From: Bin5 sp965204525
GTDB taxonomy: Bacteria > Chloroflexota > Anaerolineae > Caldilineales > Caldilineaceae
Assembly: GCA_965204525.1 (NCBI GenBank)
Contig: OZ241994.1
Span: forward strand, 2,232,001-2,296,000
Direction: 5' to 3'
Length of the DNA stretch: 64,000 bases
Shown here: positions 25,644-34,725 of the stretch, in pieces
Layout of the letters: every line of letters begins with the position of its first letter
How positions within the stretch are numbered: position 1 is the first letter of the stretch
Notes under the pieces: model-generated
What the model was told of the DNA's origin: nothing
Databases searched by the model: none
Seen by the model: only the letters and a program-made list of their open reading frames with translations
Made by a program: the position numbers and the translations under genes

Positions 25644-27311
25644 ATGGCAAGGATGACGGCGGCGCGGGCGCTGGTCGAGTCGTTGCGGGCGCAGGGGGTA
25701 GATACGATATTCGGGATTATCTCCAGCCACACGATGGAGATTTTCGACGCGCTGTATGACCACCAGGACGCAATTCGCTTCATAAGCACGCGTCATGAGC
25801 AGGCGGCGGCGATGATGGCGGACGGGTACGCGAGGGTGACCGGCAAGCCGGGCGTCTGTCTGACCAGTACGGGGCCGGGCGCGGCCAACTCAATGGGGGG
25901 CATCGGGGAGGCTTACGCCGCGTCTTCGCCGGTTTTGACGATCACCAGTACTGCGGAAGAGCAGTTGTACGAGCGCGGCCTGGGCACAATGCATGAGACC
26001 AAGAATCAGTTGGACATGCTCGAGACTGTGACTCGGCATAGTGTCCACATCAGCCGTCCGGAAGAGGCCCCTGAGCAGGTGCGGGAGGCGTTTGCGCATT
26101 TTCGGGGTCGTCGCCAGCGCCCGATAGCGATAGAGATTCCGTCGGACGTTCAAGGCCAGAAAACGGAGATGGTCGTTCCGGGGCCGGTCCGACTGGCGGC
26201 ACCGGAGGCAGAGCCGGCCGCAGTGGAGGCGGCTGCGGAGATCCTGCTGGCTGGCAGACGGGTGGGGGTGATGGCGGGGGCGGGCATTCACCGATCCGGG
26301 GCGGGACGAGAGCTAACGCGTTTGGTGGAGCGACTCGGCGCGCCGGTATTCACGACGGCGAACGGCAAGGGCGCGATCGCCGAAGATCATCCCCTGAGCC
26401 TGGGCATGTATGGCGGCGAGTACAACTTTCCGCCAGGGGGGCTGGAAGACCCACGCCAGACGTTCGCCAACAGCCTGGATGTTCTCCTGGTTGCCGGTTC
26501 CAGCCTTTCCTATTTCAGGGCGAAGTCGCAGGGCCTGCGTCAACCACCGCAGTTGATTCATCTGGATATTGATGTCGCGCCCATGGACAAATGGTACGAA
26601 ACGACGGTGCGACTGGTAGGCGACGCAGGGACGGTGTTGGAGCAACTCAACGGCGCGCTGGCGGACAGGGCGGGCTCCGACAAGACTGTAGACGGGATTG
26701 AGGAAGGCTTCGCCGCGGAGGTACGGGCGGTCCGGGAGAGTATCAGGGAGTATAAGCGGCGGACGTTGCCGAACGAGACGAAGATTATGGAGGCGATTCG
26801 GGGGGCGACGGTCCGGGACGCGGTCTTTGTCGGCGACGTAGGGGTCTGCAACCATCGCGGGGCCAACTACTGTCTGGAGATATACGAGGAGAGGAGTTAT
26901 CTCATACCGGCTTGGGGCGGCCTGGGTTTTGGCCTGCCGGCTGCTGCCGGCGCGAAGGCAGGCGTCCCAGAGCGGCAAGTGGTCTGCATTACCGGCGACG
27001 GTGGATTCCAGTTCAACATTCAGGAGTTGGGAACCTGCGTGCAGTATGGACTGAGGCCGGTCCTCATTGTTTTCAACGACGATGCCTGGGGGCTTCTGCG
27101 TCACTACCAAAAGAGTCGAGGGGGAGGGCGCTATATTGCCAGCGACCTGCGAAACCCGGACTTTATTAGATTGGCCGAGGCCTACGGGGCGCGGGGTTTG
27201 CGGGCCAGATCGCTGCCGGAGCTGGTCGAGTCGTTGGAGCAGGCGTTGGGGGCGGAGACGGTAACGGTGATCGACGTGAAGACGCCGGAGGGGTTTGCCA
27301 ACTTCAAGTAG
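25644..27311 (+). CDS. Thiamine diphosphate-dependent enzyme, acetolactate synthase-like
   Basis: 555-residue three-domain ThDP enzyme (PYR, central and PP domains), cytoplasmic. The catalytic Glu lies in 'STRHEQAAAMMADGYARVTG', and the cofactor motif GDG...N is 'GDGGFQFNIQELGTCVQYG...FND'. It resembles large-subunit acetolactate synthases and related decarboxylases or lyases, but no small subunit is nearby, so a catabolic decarboxylase or carboligase is likelier than amino-acid synthesis. ATG at 25644 has GGGGAGG 9 bases upstream; the frame opens at 25584. Sits between the dehydratase and a Gfo/Idh dehydrogenase. Confidence 0.82.
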   Translation: MARMTAARALVESLRAQGVDTIFGIISSHTMEIFDALYDHQDAIRFISTRHEQAAAMMADGYARVTGKPGVCLTSTGPGAANSMGGIGEAYAASSPVLTITSTAEEQLYERGLGTMHETKNQLDMLETVTRHSVHISRPEEAPEQVREAFAHFRGRRQRPIAIEIPSDVQGQKTEMVVPGPVRLAAPEAEPAAVEAAAEILLAGRRVGVMAGAGIHRSGAGRELTRLVERLGAPVFTTANGKGAIAEDHPLSLGMYGGEYNFPPGGLEDPRQTFANSLDVLLVAGSSLSYFRAKSQGLRQPPQLIHLDIDVAPMDKWYETTVRLVGDAGTVLEQLNGALADRAGSDKTVDGIEEGFAAEVRAVRESIREYKRRTLPNETKIMEAIRGATVRDAVFVGDVGVCNHRGANYCLEIYEERSYLIPAWGGLGFGLPAAAGAKAGVPERQVVCITGDGGFQFNIQELGTCVQYGLRPVLIVFNDDAWGLLRHYQKSRGGGRYIASDLRNPDFIRLAEAYGARGLRARSLPELVESLEQALGAETVTVIDVKTPEGFANFK

Positions 27312-27399
27312 GCTGGATACGTTGCAAGGGTCGAAGAAAGTACACGTTTTGGAATCCGGCAACATACCGTTGACCTAAAGGATAGGGGGACAGGCGCAG

Positions 27400-28422
27400 A
27401 TGCAAGGGAAACTGACCTGTGGGCTGATCGGTTTGTCACAGGGCTGGTATGCCGATCTGTTTGCGACGGAACTGCTGGCGATGAAGGATGTCGAGCTGGT
27501 TGGCGTTTGCGATCTGGGCAAGAGCCGGGAGTATGTTGAGGCGTGTATCGGTATGGGCGCGGAGGCGTTTTCTGCCAAGTTCGAAGCTACGCTCTACCAC
27601 AGTGCCGCTGATTTACTCGGACAGAACCTCGATTTCGTTGTGGTGGCGAGTGAGATTGGGGAGCATTGCGAGAATAGCTGTCAAGCGCTGGAAGCGGGGG
27701 CGCATGTCTTTGCCTGTAAGCCCTTCAGCTTCATTTCAGAGGAGGTGCGTAGGGCGATGGAGACGGCCCAAAGCCACCAGCGGCTGGTATTGCCAGGTGT
27801 CCCTTCGCGCTTCGAGGACGGCTTGATCGAAGCGGTCCGCCGCGTACGGGCGGGAGATGTGGGCAGGCCGCTCACGGCGCGGGTCTTTGTCAACCATGCG
27901 GCGATGACGAGCCCACCGTGGCAGCGGGACCCGGCGAAGAGCGGCGGCCCGCTGGGAGAATTCGGCACGTATGGGTTCGATATTGTGCGCTGGGCTCTGG
28001 GCGGGGAACCGGTCGAGGTCTTTGCCTACGGGGAAAACTTCGTGCACCAGGGCGAGATCGAGAGTTGGGACAATGTGAAAGCGCTACTCCGCTTCGACAA
28101 CGGCACGCTGGGCAGCGTGCATGTCTGCACTTCGATCAGCTGGGAATACCCGTTCTTCGATCTGGAGGTGGTGGGCGAGCAGGGTTGCCTGCGCACCGAC
28201 TACCACAACTATCCGGTCGTGACCCAGGGCAGGTCATCCGCCCAGTTGGCGCCGATTCGCTACTCGCCGATGAACCAGCGTGAGATCGAGCACTTCGTGA
28301 AGGCGATACGGGGAGAGGAGGAGTTGCAAGTCACCCTAGAGGACGCGTACGTGGTGGCAAGGACGATAGAGGCGGTGCAGGAGAGTCTTACGGCGGCCAG
28401 GCCGGTGAGCATAGAACTTTGA
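27400..28422 (+). CDS. Gfo/Idh/MocA-family oxidoreductase
   Basis: 340-residue NAD(P)-dependent dehydrogenase. N-terminal Rossmann domain starts 'LTCGLIGLSQGWYADLF' and ends in 'VFACKPFSF', corresponding to the family's EKP motif with the Lys kept and Glu replaced by Cys. The C-terminal alpha/beta domain has 'GPLGEFGTYGFDIVRWALGG', with the usual catalytic-region residues. Family members oxidise or epimerise sugars, inositols and their derivatives. Last intact gene of this plus-strand run. Confidence 0.85.
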   Translation: MQGKLTCGLIGLSQGWYADLFATELLAMKDVELVGVCDLGKSREYVEACIGMGAEAFSAKFEATLYHSAADLLGQNLDFVVVASEIGEHCENSCQALEAGAHVFACKPFSFISEEVRRAMETAQSHQRLVLPGVPSRFEDGLIEAVRRVRAGDVGRPLTARVFVNHAAMTSPPWQRDPAKSGGPLGEFGTYGFDIVRWALGGEPVEVFAYGENFVHQGEIESWDNVKALLRFDNGTLGSVHVCTSISWEYPFFDLEVVGEQGCLRTDYHNYPVVTQGRSSAQLAPIRYSPMNQREIEHFVKAIRGEEELQVTLEDAYVVARTIEAVQESLTAARPVSIEL

Positions 28423-28429
28423 GCTCTGC

Positions 28430-28997
28430 CCTGGGGCGCAACGCCTGATGGGTCAGTATGCGCTTTTGGTCCGCTGCCGTCAACTGTGGCTCGATCTGAC
28501 GAACGAACTCTCGCAGCGTCCGCTGCGGCGTGGCGTCTGTTGGGTCTAATATTACGCAGCAATATAAAGGTGATTCGCTAAATTCCTTTTCATTACGGAC
28601 TGACACGAATTCGATATCGTTCTGCTTTGGGGAAGGGTGTGGGTCAGACGGGCTGGCTCCTGCGTTGCCGGATGATCTCGGGGGAAGCTTTAAGCAGCAC
28701 CGATGCGGTCTCCGGCGCCAGTTCCAGCACTTTGTGGTCGTAATCCCGTGCCAACGCCCTGCGGTCGGCGTGTTGGCCGGCTCCGCCGAAGCCATAATAG
28801 AGCGGAGCGTAGACGACATCGGCATAGTACCAGTCGATGACGCAGTGGTCCTGGACACAATAGAGAGACGCAGATGTGTGATCATGAGTCATGTAGCGCT
28901 GATGGATTTCCAGCAAAGAAGGATCGAGTGAGAGCATCTGACCAGCCAACTCCCTACGCGTAATTTCGTTTTCACATCCCATCATGATGAGTCGCAT
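28430..28997 (-). pseudogene. Frameshifted remnant of a P-loop kinase-like gene
   Basis: The frame starting at 28997 reads 'MRLIMMGCENEITRREL', where intact relatives as I remember them carry a P-loop (GCEYxGxTT), so the nucleotide-binding loop has been lost. It continues through 'WYYADVVYAPLYYGFGG' and 'LLKASPEIIRQR' and stops at 28644. The next frame takes up the expected continuation at once ('DPHPSPKQNDIEFV', then 'TLREFVRQIEPQLTAADQ'), so a frameshift near 28655 split the gene. An IS66 element sits 14 bases upstream of the start. Non-functional. Confidence 0.6.
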
Positions 28998-29003
28998 TCA
29001 TGG

Positions 29004-29011
29004 TTTCCTGG
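29004..29011. repeat. Target site duplication, left copy (GTTTCCTG)
   Basis: Octamer directly left of the IS66 end, identical to 30603-30610. Confidence 0.9.
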
Positions 29012-30602
29012 TAACTACTCAGCCTGAAGTAAAGCAGGGCTGAAGGGATGGCCAAGAAAGGCATTGTAGATGGCATCAATGGCATTGAGGCCGTGTTTGC
29101 GAGCAGTAGAGATATAGGAGCGGATGGCACAGAAGATTTGGACACCCTGATGTGTACGGAAGGAGCCGGAGACCTTCTGTTGGACTTTGATCATGCGCAC
29201 ATCGCGTTCGACCAGGTTGTTATCAAAGGGGATGCGGAAATCATACATGAAGGCTAAGACGCCGGCCTTATGTTTGTGCAAGCGGTCAAGCAGGTTTTTG
29301 GGCGGTGACTGTTTGGGCCGGCCGCTGGCTCTGGGTCCTGTTTTGGCTGCGGGTGGGTTGGCGGCAAAGCCTGCGGCGATGAGCGCATCGTACGCGGTCT
29401 CGTAGAAGGCCAAGCGGTCTGGAGGCAGGGCGGTGAGCCATTCAGAGGACGATTCGATTTCGGCTTTGATGGTGAGCAGCAAGGCGGCCATCTTTTCAGC
29501 CCAAGTCTGGCCGTATTGTTCACAAACAAAGCAGAGTTCGCGCAGATGATGAACGTTGCAGAAAGCGTGTTGACAGTCGGGAAACTTGAGGTAGGAGGCC
29601 CAGTGGTCATGCAGAGCAACGCCCTTGTAGTGGGGCAGGATGCCTCCGACTCGCATGCCGAGATGGCCGCGTTTGGCATGGACGTGGTAATGGGTCAGTT
29701 TTTCTGTGCTGGCCACGTGCAGCCACTGCAACCGCTCTACGACCCGCAAACCACTCTCATCGAAATGGACGACAGGGGCGGCGACGAGTTGTTGACGGAT
29801 GCGTTCCAGGGTTGGGTGGATTCGCCTGGCGAGTTGACCGGTGGCTGCGAGCACGACCGCCTGCGAGGGTGCATGTCCGTAGAGCGCAGTCAGCAACTCG
29901 GTGATACGTGCCAGGGGAATGAACTGTTGGCCGTAAAGGTAGCAGGCAAGCGCCTTCAGACGCGGGCCATACTGGGTCGGTTGGGTCACATGCGAGGGAA
30001 ACGCGCCCTTCACGCACGCACCACAGCCAGGGCACTGCTTGACCTCCGCCTGATGCTCTGTCACTTCAATGCGAGCTGGCGGTATGTCGAATACCTGCCG
30101 TCTTACATGCCGCTTGGCAGCCACTGCCTCCAACTCTGTCTGGCAGTGCGGGCATGCATTGTGCCCATGAAGAATGACATGGTCCGGTTCCGCCACTTGC
30201 ATCAAGGTTCGTCCCTTGCGCCCACGTTGCCCCCCACGAGGCCGCTGACCAGAGCGGCGCAGACTCTTGCGTTTGCCTTTCTTCAGACCATCGCTGCTCG
30301 GTGGCTTGCTGCTGTTGTGACTGTCTTTCGCCTGTTGACCCTGCAACTCCAGAATCAACGCCTGCTGCGCAGCCATCTGCTCCTGCAGCTCTTGGATCAA
30401 TGCTTGTTGCCCAAAAACTTGCTGGCGCAACGTCTCAATCATCGAAAGACTCTCTTGATACAACTGCTCAAGATGCTCTCGCCCTGTTTCCGTGGCTTCG
30501 CTCATATTCCCTACTCTATCGCAGCCAACTTGAGATTCGCAATCGCTTTCTGTTCGCCTTACGCTTGCTCTCGTTCCTTTTATCCTTAGCCTGAGTAGTT
30601 AC
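29012..30602 (-). mobile_element. IS66-family insertion sequence with 8-bp target duplication
   Basis: A 1591-base element bounded by inverted ends: GTAACTACTCAG reads inward from 29012 and, on the other strand, inward from 30602. It is flanked on both sides by the identical octamer GTTTCCTG (29004-29011 and 30603-30610), the 8-base duplication expected for IS66. It carries one transposase gene and no tnpA/tnpB, as in the ISBst12 subgroup. The perfect duplication argues for a recent or simple insertion. Confidence 0.92.
29015..30505 (-). CDS. IS66-family transposase
   Basis: 496-residue DDE transposase. An N-terminal leucine-rich coiled coil (about 10-60) precedes the 'DSHNSSKPPSSDG' motif typical of IS66 TnpC, a zinc ribbon (CPHC...CPGC), and the catalytic core with 'VVHFDESGLR' (Asp), 'ALHDHWASY' (Asp) and 'NLVERDVRMIK' (Glu). 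The C-terminal 'RSYISTARKHGLNAIDAI' is also typical. The gene is intact and fills the element. Confidence 0.93.
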   Translation of the reverse strand: MSEATETGREHLEQLYQESLSMIETLRQQVFGQQALIQELQEQMAAQQALILELQGQQAKDSHNSSKPPSSDGLKKGKRKSLRRSGQRPRGGQRGRKGRTLMQVAEPDHVILHGHNACPHCQTELEAVAAKRHVRRQVFDIPPARIEVTEHQAEVKQCPGCGACVKGAFPSHVTQPTQYGPRLKALACYLYGQQFIPLARITELLTALYGHAPSQAVVLAATGQLARRIHPTLERIRQQLVAAPVVHFDESGLRVVERLQWLHVASTEKLTHYHVHAKRGHLGMRVGGILPHYKGVALHDHWASYLKFPDCQHAFCNVHHLRELCFVCEQYGQTWAEKMAALLLTIKAEIESSSEWLTALPPDRLAFYETAYDALIAAGFAANPPAAKTGPRASGRPKQSPPKNLLDRLHKHKAGVLAFMYDFRIPFDNNLVERDVRMIKVQQKVSGSFRTHQGVQIFCAIRSYISTARKHGLNAIDAIYNAFLGHPFSPALLQAE

Positions 30603-30610
30603 GTTTCCTG
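30603..30610. repeat. Target site duplication, right copy (GTTTCCTG)
   Basis: Octamer directly right of the IS66 end, identical to 29004-29011. Confidence 0.9.
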
Positions 30611-30779
30611 ATTGAGGTTGGCAATTGAAGTGTAGGGTTCATTAAAGTATTTTGCCTGAATCGTGAAGATGATTTTCGCGCATTCGCAGCCCGCTTGACA
30701 CCGTGTGTGGCACAGTCGACATCCTGAAAACCTGTTTGAACGATAACGGCTATCGACCAGGTTGTGGTAAATGTTGTGT

Positions 30780-31510
30780 TTGTGAACAGGCAACGATACC
30801 CAACAGATTTGACCGACAGCCAGTGGAACATTATCTAGGAGCTGAGCCCAGCGGCCAGCGGCGGACGACCACGCAGACTGGATATGCGCCAAGTCGTCAA
30901 TGGAACTCTTCACTTAACTGTGGGCGGAATCCGCCATTGGATGCCACCTCAGACTATCCGCCGTGGCCGAGCGTCTACACCTGCTTAGGCAGTGGTGGAA
31001 TGATGGTGCCTGGCAACGGATTCACGACAGGCTGCGGGCTGAGGTGCGCCCACGAGATGGGCGACATAAGCACAGGCAGCATCGATAGTCGGACGATCAA
31101 GACCGGCATGACACCCACAGGAGTGCGAGGCTTCGACGGTGGCAAGTGGAAGTGGAGTACCTCGCTTCGACTCAGCGGACACAGGCGACACGCCCTGGTG
31201 GATACTACGAGTCTCGTGGTGGTCGTCTTGGTGACTTCTGCTTCCGTTCAGGACCGAGAGGGCGCCCGTCTGCCGCTCGAACGTCTCGCCGATTTCTGTA
31301 AGAACTGCGTCTCATCTGGGTCCGATGGCGCCTGTCGAGGCCGTCTCCAAGAGTGGGTCGCGTTACGATTTCGCTTCCGTCTGTTGTCGGTCGTGCGTCC
31401 TGAGAGTCAGACTTGGGGCTGCTCGGGGCCACGACCGTGGCATCGTCGTCCGGACGCTCTACGAATCGGGGGCAAGACCCGGAGCAAACAGGTCATGGAA
31501 CAGTCCGTTG
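30780..31510 (+). pseudogene. Degenerate IS5-family transposase
   Basis: Fragments of a DDE transposase can be followed across several frames: 'RYPTDLTDSQWN' then an in-frame stop, 'TGYAPSRQ(V)VNG' equivalents, 'DYPPWPSVY', 'RGFDGGK', 'RRHALVDTTSLVVVVLVTSASVQDRE' and 'GARLPLERLAD'. These match IS5/IS1031-type transposases in order. A long frame (30703-31626) runs through the region only because the frameshifts cancel. No terminal repeats are evident. Inactive. Confidence 0.75.
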
Positions 31511-31522
31511 ACCCAACCCAGC

Positions 31523-32440
31523 CTATAGCCAGCCCTTTGCCTCCAAAAGGTCTGCCAGTTCCGCCATTTCACGGTCATTCAGACTGTAGTATGGTTTTCT
31601 CCTCCAGCGCTGGGCCAAGCCATTGAGTTCGAGGATGCCATGGACGACGGCGTCAAAACTACCCGGAAAAATCGAAAACAGTTCATCCCATATGGGTATA
31701 TCATAATCAACAATAATCTTGCGGATCTGGGGCAGATTGTTGGCCTGAACCGCGTCCCAGAAGGCGTGCGCAACCTCGGGCTTGATCAGGATGAAGCATG
31801 ACATATAGCCGTCGCAGCCGTAGGGCACGTTGTTCAGAACCTCTCGTTTCGTCCCACTGGCGAACACTGCCCAGCGCTCGTGAACCAGCAGCCCCAATCT
31901 CCTGCCGAACTCGCCACAAATGTCATCCTTCACCGCATAAATGCCATCTACTTCATCCCGCAACCGCCTCAGCACTTGCAAACTCAGCGCGAGAGGACGC
32001 TGCCCGAGATAATTCGTTACGACCATGACCGGCATATGCTCGGCGACGGCTGCATAATGGGCGACAAGAGTATCTTCCGTGCATGAACCGGCCCAGTCCG
32101 GCGGCAGCACCATCACCATGTCGGCGCCGACCTCGCGCGCGTACTTGGCAAACTCAACATCCTTGCCGGTCCACCAGATGCGATCCGCAGCCACCACCAT
32201 GGCCCGTCCTGCAGTCTGTGCAACCACGAACTTCGTCAGTTCGGCGACTTCCGCATCCGTCAGAAGGGTATACAAACTGTCGCCGCTGGTCAGGATAATC
32301 GTCTTCGAACCGGCGTCTATGGTGAAATCGATGATCTGGCATATGCTTTGATAATCAATCTCACCATTGGCGCAAAAGGGAGTATTCAAAGACATGATCG
32401 GACCGGTCAAGGCATGGCGCACCTCTTCACGACTTATCAT
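31523..32440 (-). CDS. Dihydrodipicolinate synthase-family lyase
   Basis: 305-residue TIM-barrel aldolase of the DapA/NanA superfamily. The Schiff-base Lys171 is in 'GIYAVKDDICG' and the assisting Tyr144 in 'VVTNYLG'; the N-terminal 'IDFTIDAGSKTIILTSGDS' matches the GTTGE-region strand. In sugar-acid clusters such proteins cleave or dehydrate 2-keto-3-deoxy acids. Its place after a sialidase-like gene is reminiscent of NanA, but 'TSGDSLY' does not match the sialate lyase signature well. Last gene of the minus-strand transporter operon. Confidence 0.82.
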   Translation of the reverse strand: MISREEVRHALTGPIMSLNTPFCANGEIDYQSICQIIDFTIDAGSKTIILTSGDSLYTLLTDAEVAELTKFVVAQTAGRAMVVAADRIWWTGKDVEFAKYAREVGADMVMVLPPDWAGSCTEDTLVAHYAAVAEHMPVMVVTNYLGQRPLALSLQVLRRLRDEVDGIYAVKDDICGEFGRRLGLLVHERWAVFASGTKREVLNNVPYGCDGYMSCFILIKPEVAHAFWDAVQANNLPQIRKIIVDYDIPIWDELFSIFPGSFDAVVHGILELNGLAQRWRRKPYYSLNDREMAELADLLEAKGWL

Positions 32441-32547
32441 TGTCGTACCTTTCTTTTCATACTCTTCACGGTTTGTACGTGACGGACGTGATGACCGTGT
32501 CTGAGCCGGTGGCGGCCAACGTTGGGTTGGAATCAGACACTTGTTTG

Positions 32548-33642
32548 TCAGACACGTCTCACCGTAATGAAGGTGCCGAGAATCTCACGCATCCAGGGGT
32601 TGTTGGCATCCGTGCGACCATAGGCCGCCAACAGAGTGTCCGGCGCAACCTCCTCGATCGCGTCGTAGTACGAGCAATCAACGTGCACCGGACCCTGGCG
32701 TAAGCAGAAGTGCCCCATCCACGTGTGCCCCATGTCCGTACTAAAGGTGAGCCAATCGCCCGGCCGGCCATAGATTACGGCCAGCACGCCATTGGACATC
32801 AGGCAGGACTTCGGCATCACCCCACGGTCGGCGATCGGGTCAGCGTGGCTCCAGGTCCTGCCCTCGTCATTCGACCGGCTCATGTACAGCGACCAGTGCT
32901 CGCCCGATGCATTCCCGCCGGAGCGCATGAAGCAAAGCATCTCTCCGTTGGGCAGTTTCTGCAGATAAGGCTCACCAAAGCCATCTAACCGCCGCGCATC
33001 CCCTTCATGCAAGTCGAACGCCACCGTCGACCGGTAGTGCCAGGTGCGTCCTCGATCAGTAGACCGGATCACGAAACAGCGCTCTTTCGCGTTCCTGTCA
33101 GCAGCGAACTTGCCTAGCACACCGGCAAGCAAGCTGCCATCGCTTAGCGACACGATGGCGTGATCTACGTAGCAGAACAGGGGCTGTCCGGCGCGCTCCA
33201 TGTCCCGCCACAGTTCGGGAATCCCAATCAGGCGAATCGTCTCCTTCTGGTAGGTGTAGCCGTTGTCGTGCGAACGGTGCAGATAGGTCTCATGCACACC
33301 ATCTTCGACTTTCACCAGCCAGGTCGGTTCCACCTGGATCAACTCACCGTCGGGGAACTGGTATGCGTTCCAGGAACGCCAATCCGGCGATTCGCGCCAC
33401 GTATGCCCGCCATCTGTGGAGCGCCGGCAGGGCATGCCGCGATGACTGGCCTCCACTTCCGGTGGGAACGCCGCAAGCACGAGTTCACCGTCTATGAGCT
33501 TGTACATGTAGGCGCAGGCGCAGTGCGTCTCATGCATGGGAATGATGGTCTGTGTCTCACCGACCTGGATCTCCAGACCCGGGAGTTGGTAGAAGCCCCG
33601 GCTGCGGTCTTCGCGTGATACTTCCTTCACCGTGTCTGCCAT
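32548..33642 (-). CDS. Sialidase-like six-bladed propeller protein, paralog 1
   Basis: 364 residues with at least four Asp-box/BNR repeats: 'RRSTDGGHTWRES', 'IRSTDRGRTWHYRS', 'SRSNDEGRTWSHAD' and 'TFSTDMGHTWMG'. There is no signal peptide, so a cytosolic enzyme or a non-enzymatic propeller is likely. The arginine triad of true sialidases cannot be assigned safely. 108 bases upstream of the DapA-like gene and directly after two permeases; a close paralog is at 38369-39448. Confidence 0.75.
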   Translation of the reverse strand: MADTVKEVSREDRSRGFYQLPGLEIQVGETQTIIPMHETHCACAYMYKLIDGELVLAAFPPEVEASHRGMPCRRSTDGGHTWRESPDWRSWNAYQFPDGELIQVEPTWLVKVEDGVHETYLHRSHDNGYTYQKETIRLIGIPELWRDMERAGQPLFCYVDHAIVSLSDGSLLAGVLGKFAADRNAKERCFVIRSTDRGRTWHYRSTVAFDLHEGDARRLDGFGEPYLQKLPNGEMLCFMRSGGNASGEHWSLYMSRSNDEGRTWSHADPIADRGVMPKSCLMSNGVLAVIYGRPGDWLTFSTDMGHTWMGHFCLRQGPVHVDCSYYDAIEEVAPDTLLAAYGRTDANNPWMREILGTFITVRRV

Positions 33643-33678
33643 TTCCTATTCCTTTCTTTGCTCCATAGCTCAAACCGA

Positions 33679-34590
33679 TCAGATACCACCATGCCTGCTA
33701 CGCACATCGAGGGCGTCGCGCAGGCCATCGCCCATGAAGTTGATGGCCAGGACTGCCAGCGTAATCGCCATCCCTGGCGGCAGCCACTGCCAGGGGAAGA
33801 TGGCGAGTGCTGTGAAGTTCGCCGCGCGGCTAACCATGCCACCCCAGCTGGGTACCGGCGCTTGTACGCCCAGTCCAAGATAGCTCAGGCCGGCCTCGGC
33901 GAGGATGGCGCCGGCCGTTCCCAGAGTCATCGAGACCACGACCGGGCCAACCACGTGGGGAAAAATGTGTACCCACATGATACGCCAGTCAGTTGCGCCG
34001 ACCGTGCGGGCCGCGGTGACGAATTCCGTCTCGCGCAAGGACAGCACCTGCCCCCGCACCAGCCGCGCCAGTCCCGGCCAATTAAACAGACCAATCACCA
34101 GCATGAGGGTAAAGATGCTGGGTTCCAGAACGGTGGCCAATGTGATCATGAGGATAAAGGTCGGAAACATCATGACCAGCTCTGTAAAACGCATGAGCAG
34201 ATCGTCCGTACGTCCCCCGACGTAGCCGCCCAGCCCACCGATGATGACACCGATGATCGTGGTGAGGGATACGGCGACGATGCCCACCGACATGGACACC
34301 CGTGCGCCATAGACGACGCGGGTAAGTACATCTCTCCCAACCTGATCCGTACCGAAGATGTGCCGGCCATTAGGGGGGGAATCGATTTCGCGTAAGTTGG
34401 CTTTGACAGGATCGTAAGGGGTGAGGAGCGGCGCGGTCAGAGCGATCAGCACCAGTATCAGGACGATCAGGCTACCGACCACGGCAACGCGGTGCCGAAG
34501 AAAGCGACGCAAGCTGCGCGCGAAAGGCGAGTCTACGGGCAACCGCTGTTCTGCGATCTGTGGAGAGGCTCTGCTACGTGTGCGCGACAT
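33679..34590 (-). CDS. ABC transporter permease, DppC/OppC type
   Basis: 303-residue inner-membrane permease of the oligopeptide/nickel/opine importer class. N-terminal cytoplasmic segment and first helix ('VAVVGSLIVLILVLIALTAPLL') are followed by 'GTDQVGRDVLTRVVYGARVS', a DppC signature, and five further helices; the ATPase-coupling loop is 'TVGATDWRIMWVHIFPHV'. It follows the DppB-type gene by 135 bases. Partner ATPases are not encoded in the window. Confidence 0.88.
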   Translation of the reverse strand: MSRTRSRASPQIAEQRLPVDSPFARSLRRFLRHRVAVVGSLIVLILVLIALTAPLLTPYDPVKANLREIDSPPNGRHIFGTDQVGRDVLTRVVYGARVSMSVGIVAVSLTTIIGVIIGGLGGYVGGRTDDLLMRFTELVMMFPTFILMITLATVLEPSIFTLMLVIGLFNWPGLARLVRGQVLSLRETEFVTAARTVGATDWRIMWVHIFPHVVGPVVVSMTLGTAGAILAEAGLSYLGLGVQAPVPSWGGMVSRAANFTALAIFPWQWLPPGMAITLAVLAINFMGDGLRDALDVRSRHGGI

Positions 34591-34725
34591 CTGTCTCGTG
34601 GCTGGCGCTGGGAAATCTGGAGGAGTTTTGCCGGGCTGGCACCTCTGGTGAACGGCTGGATAGAGTGTGTGGGCGGGTTAGATTGGCGGGAGAATGTGCC
34701 GGCATTCACCAACTCCGACCCGCTA

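Noticed and set aside
29516..30589. 357-codon open frame on the plus strand
   Set aside because: Antisense to the IS66 transposase and crosses the element boundary region.
30703..31626. 307-codon frame as an intact gene
   Set aside because: It mixes pieces of an IS5 transposase from different frames and runs on into the DapA-like gene; treated as a transposase pseudogene.
31523..33642. Calling the sialidase-like plus DapA-like pair a sialic-acid (nan) operon
   Set aside because: No nanE, nanK or nagAB-type gene is nearby, and the lyase lacks a clear sialate-lyase signature.
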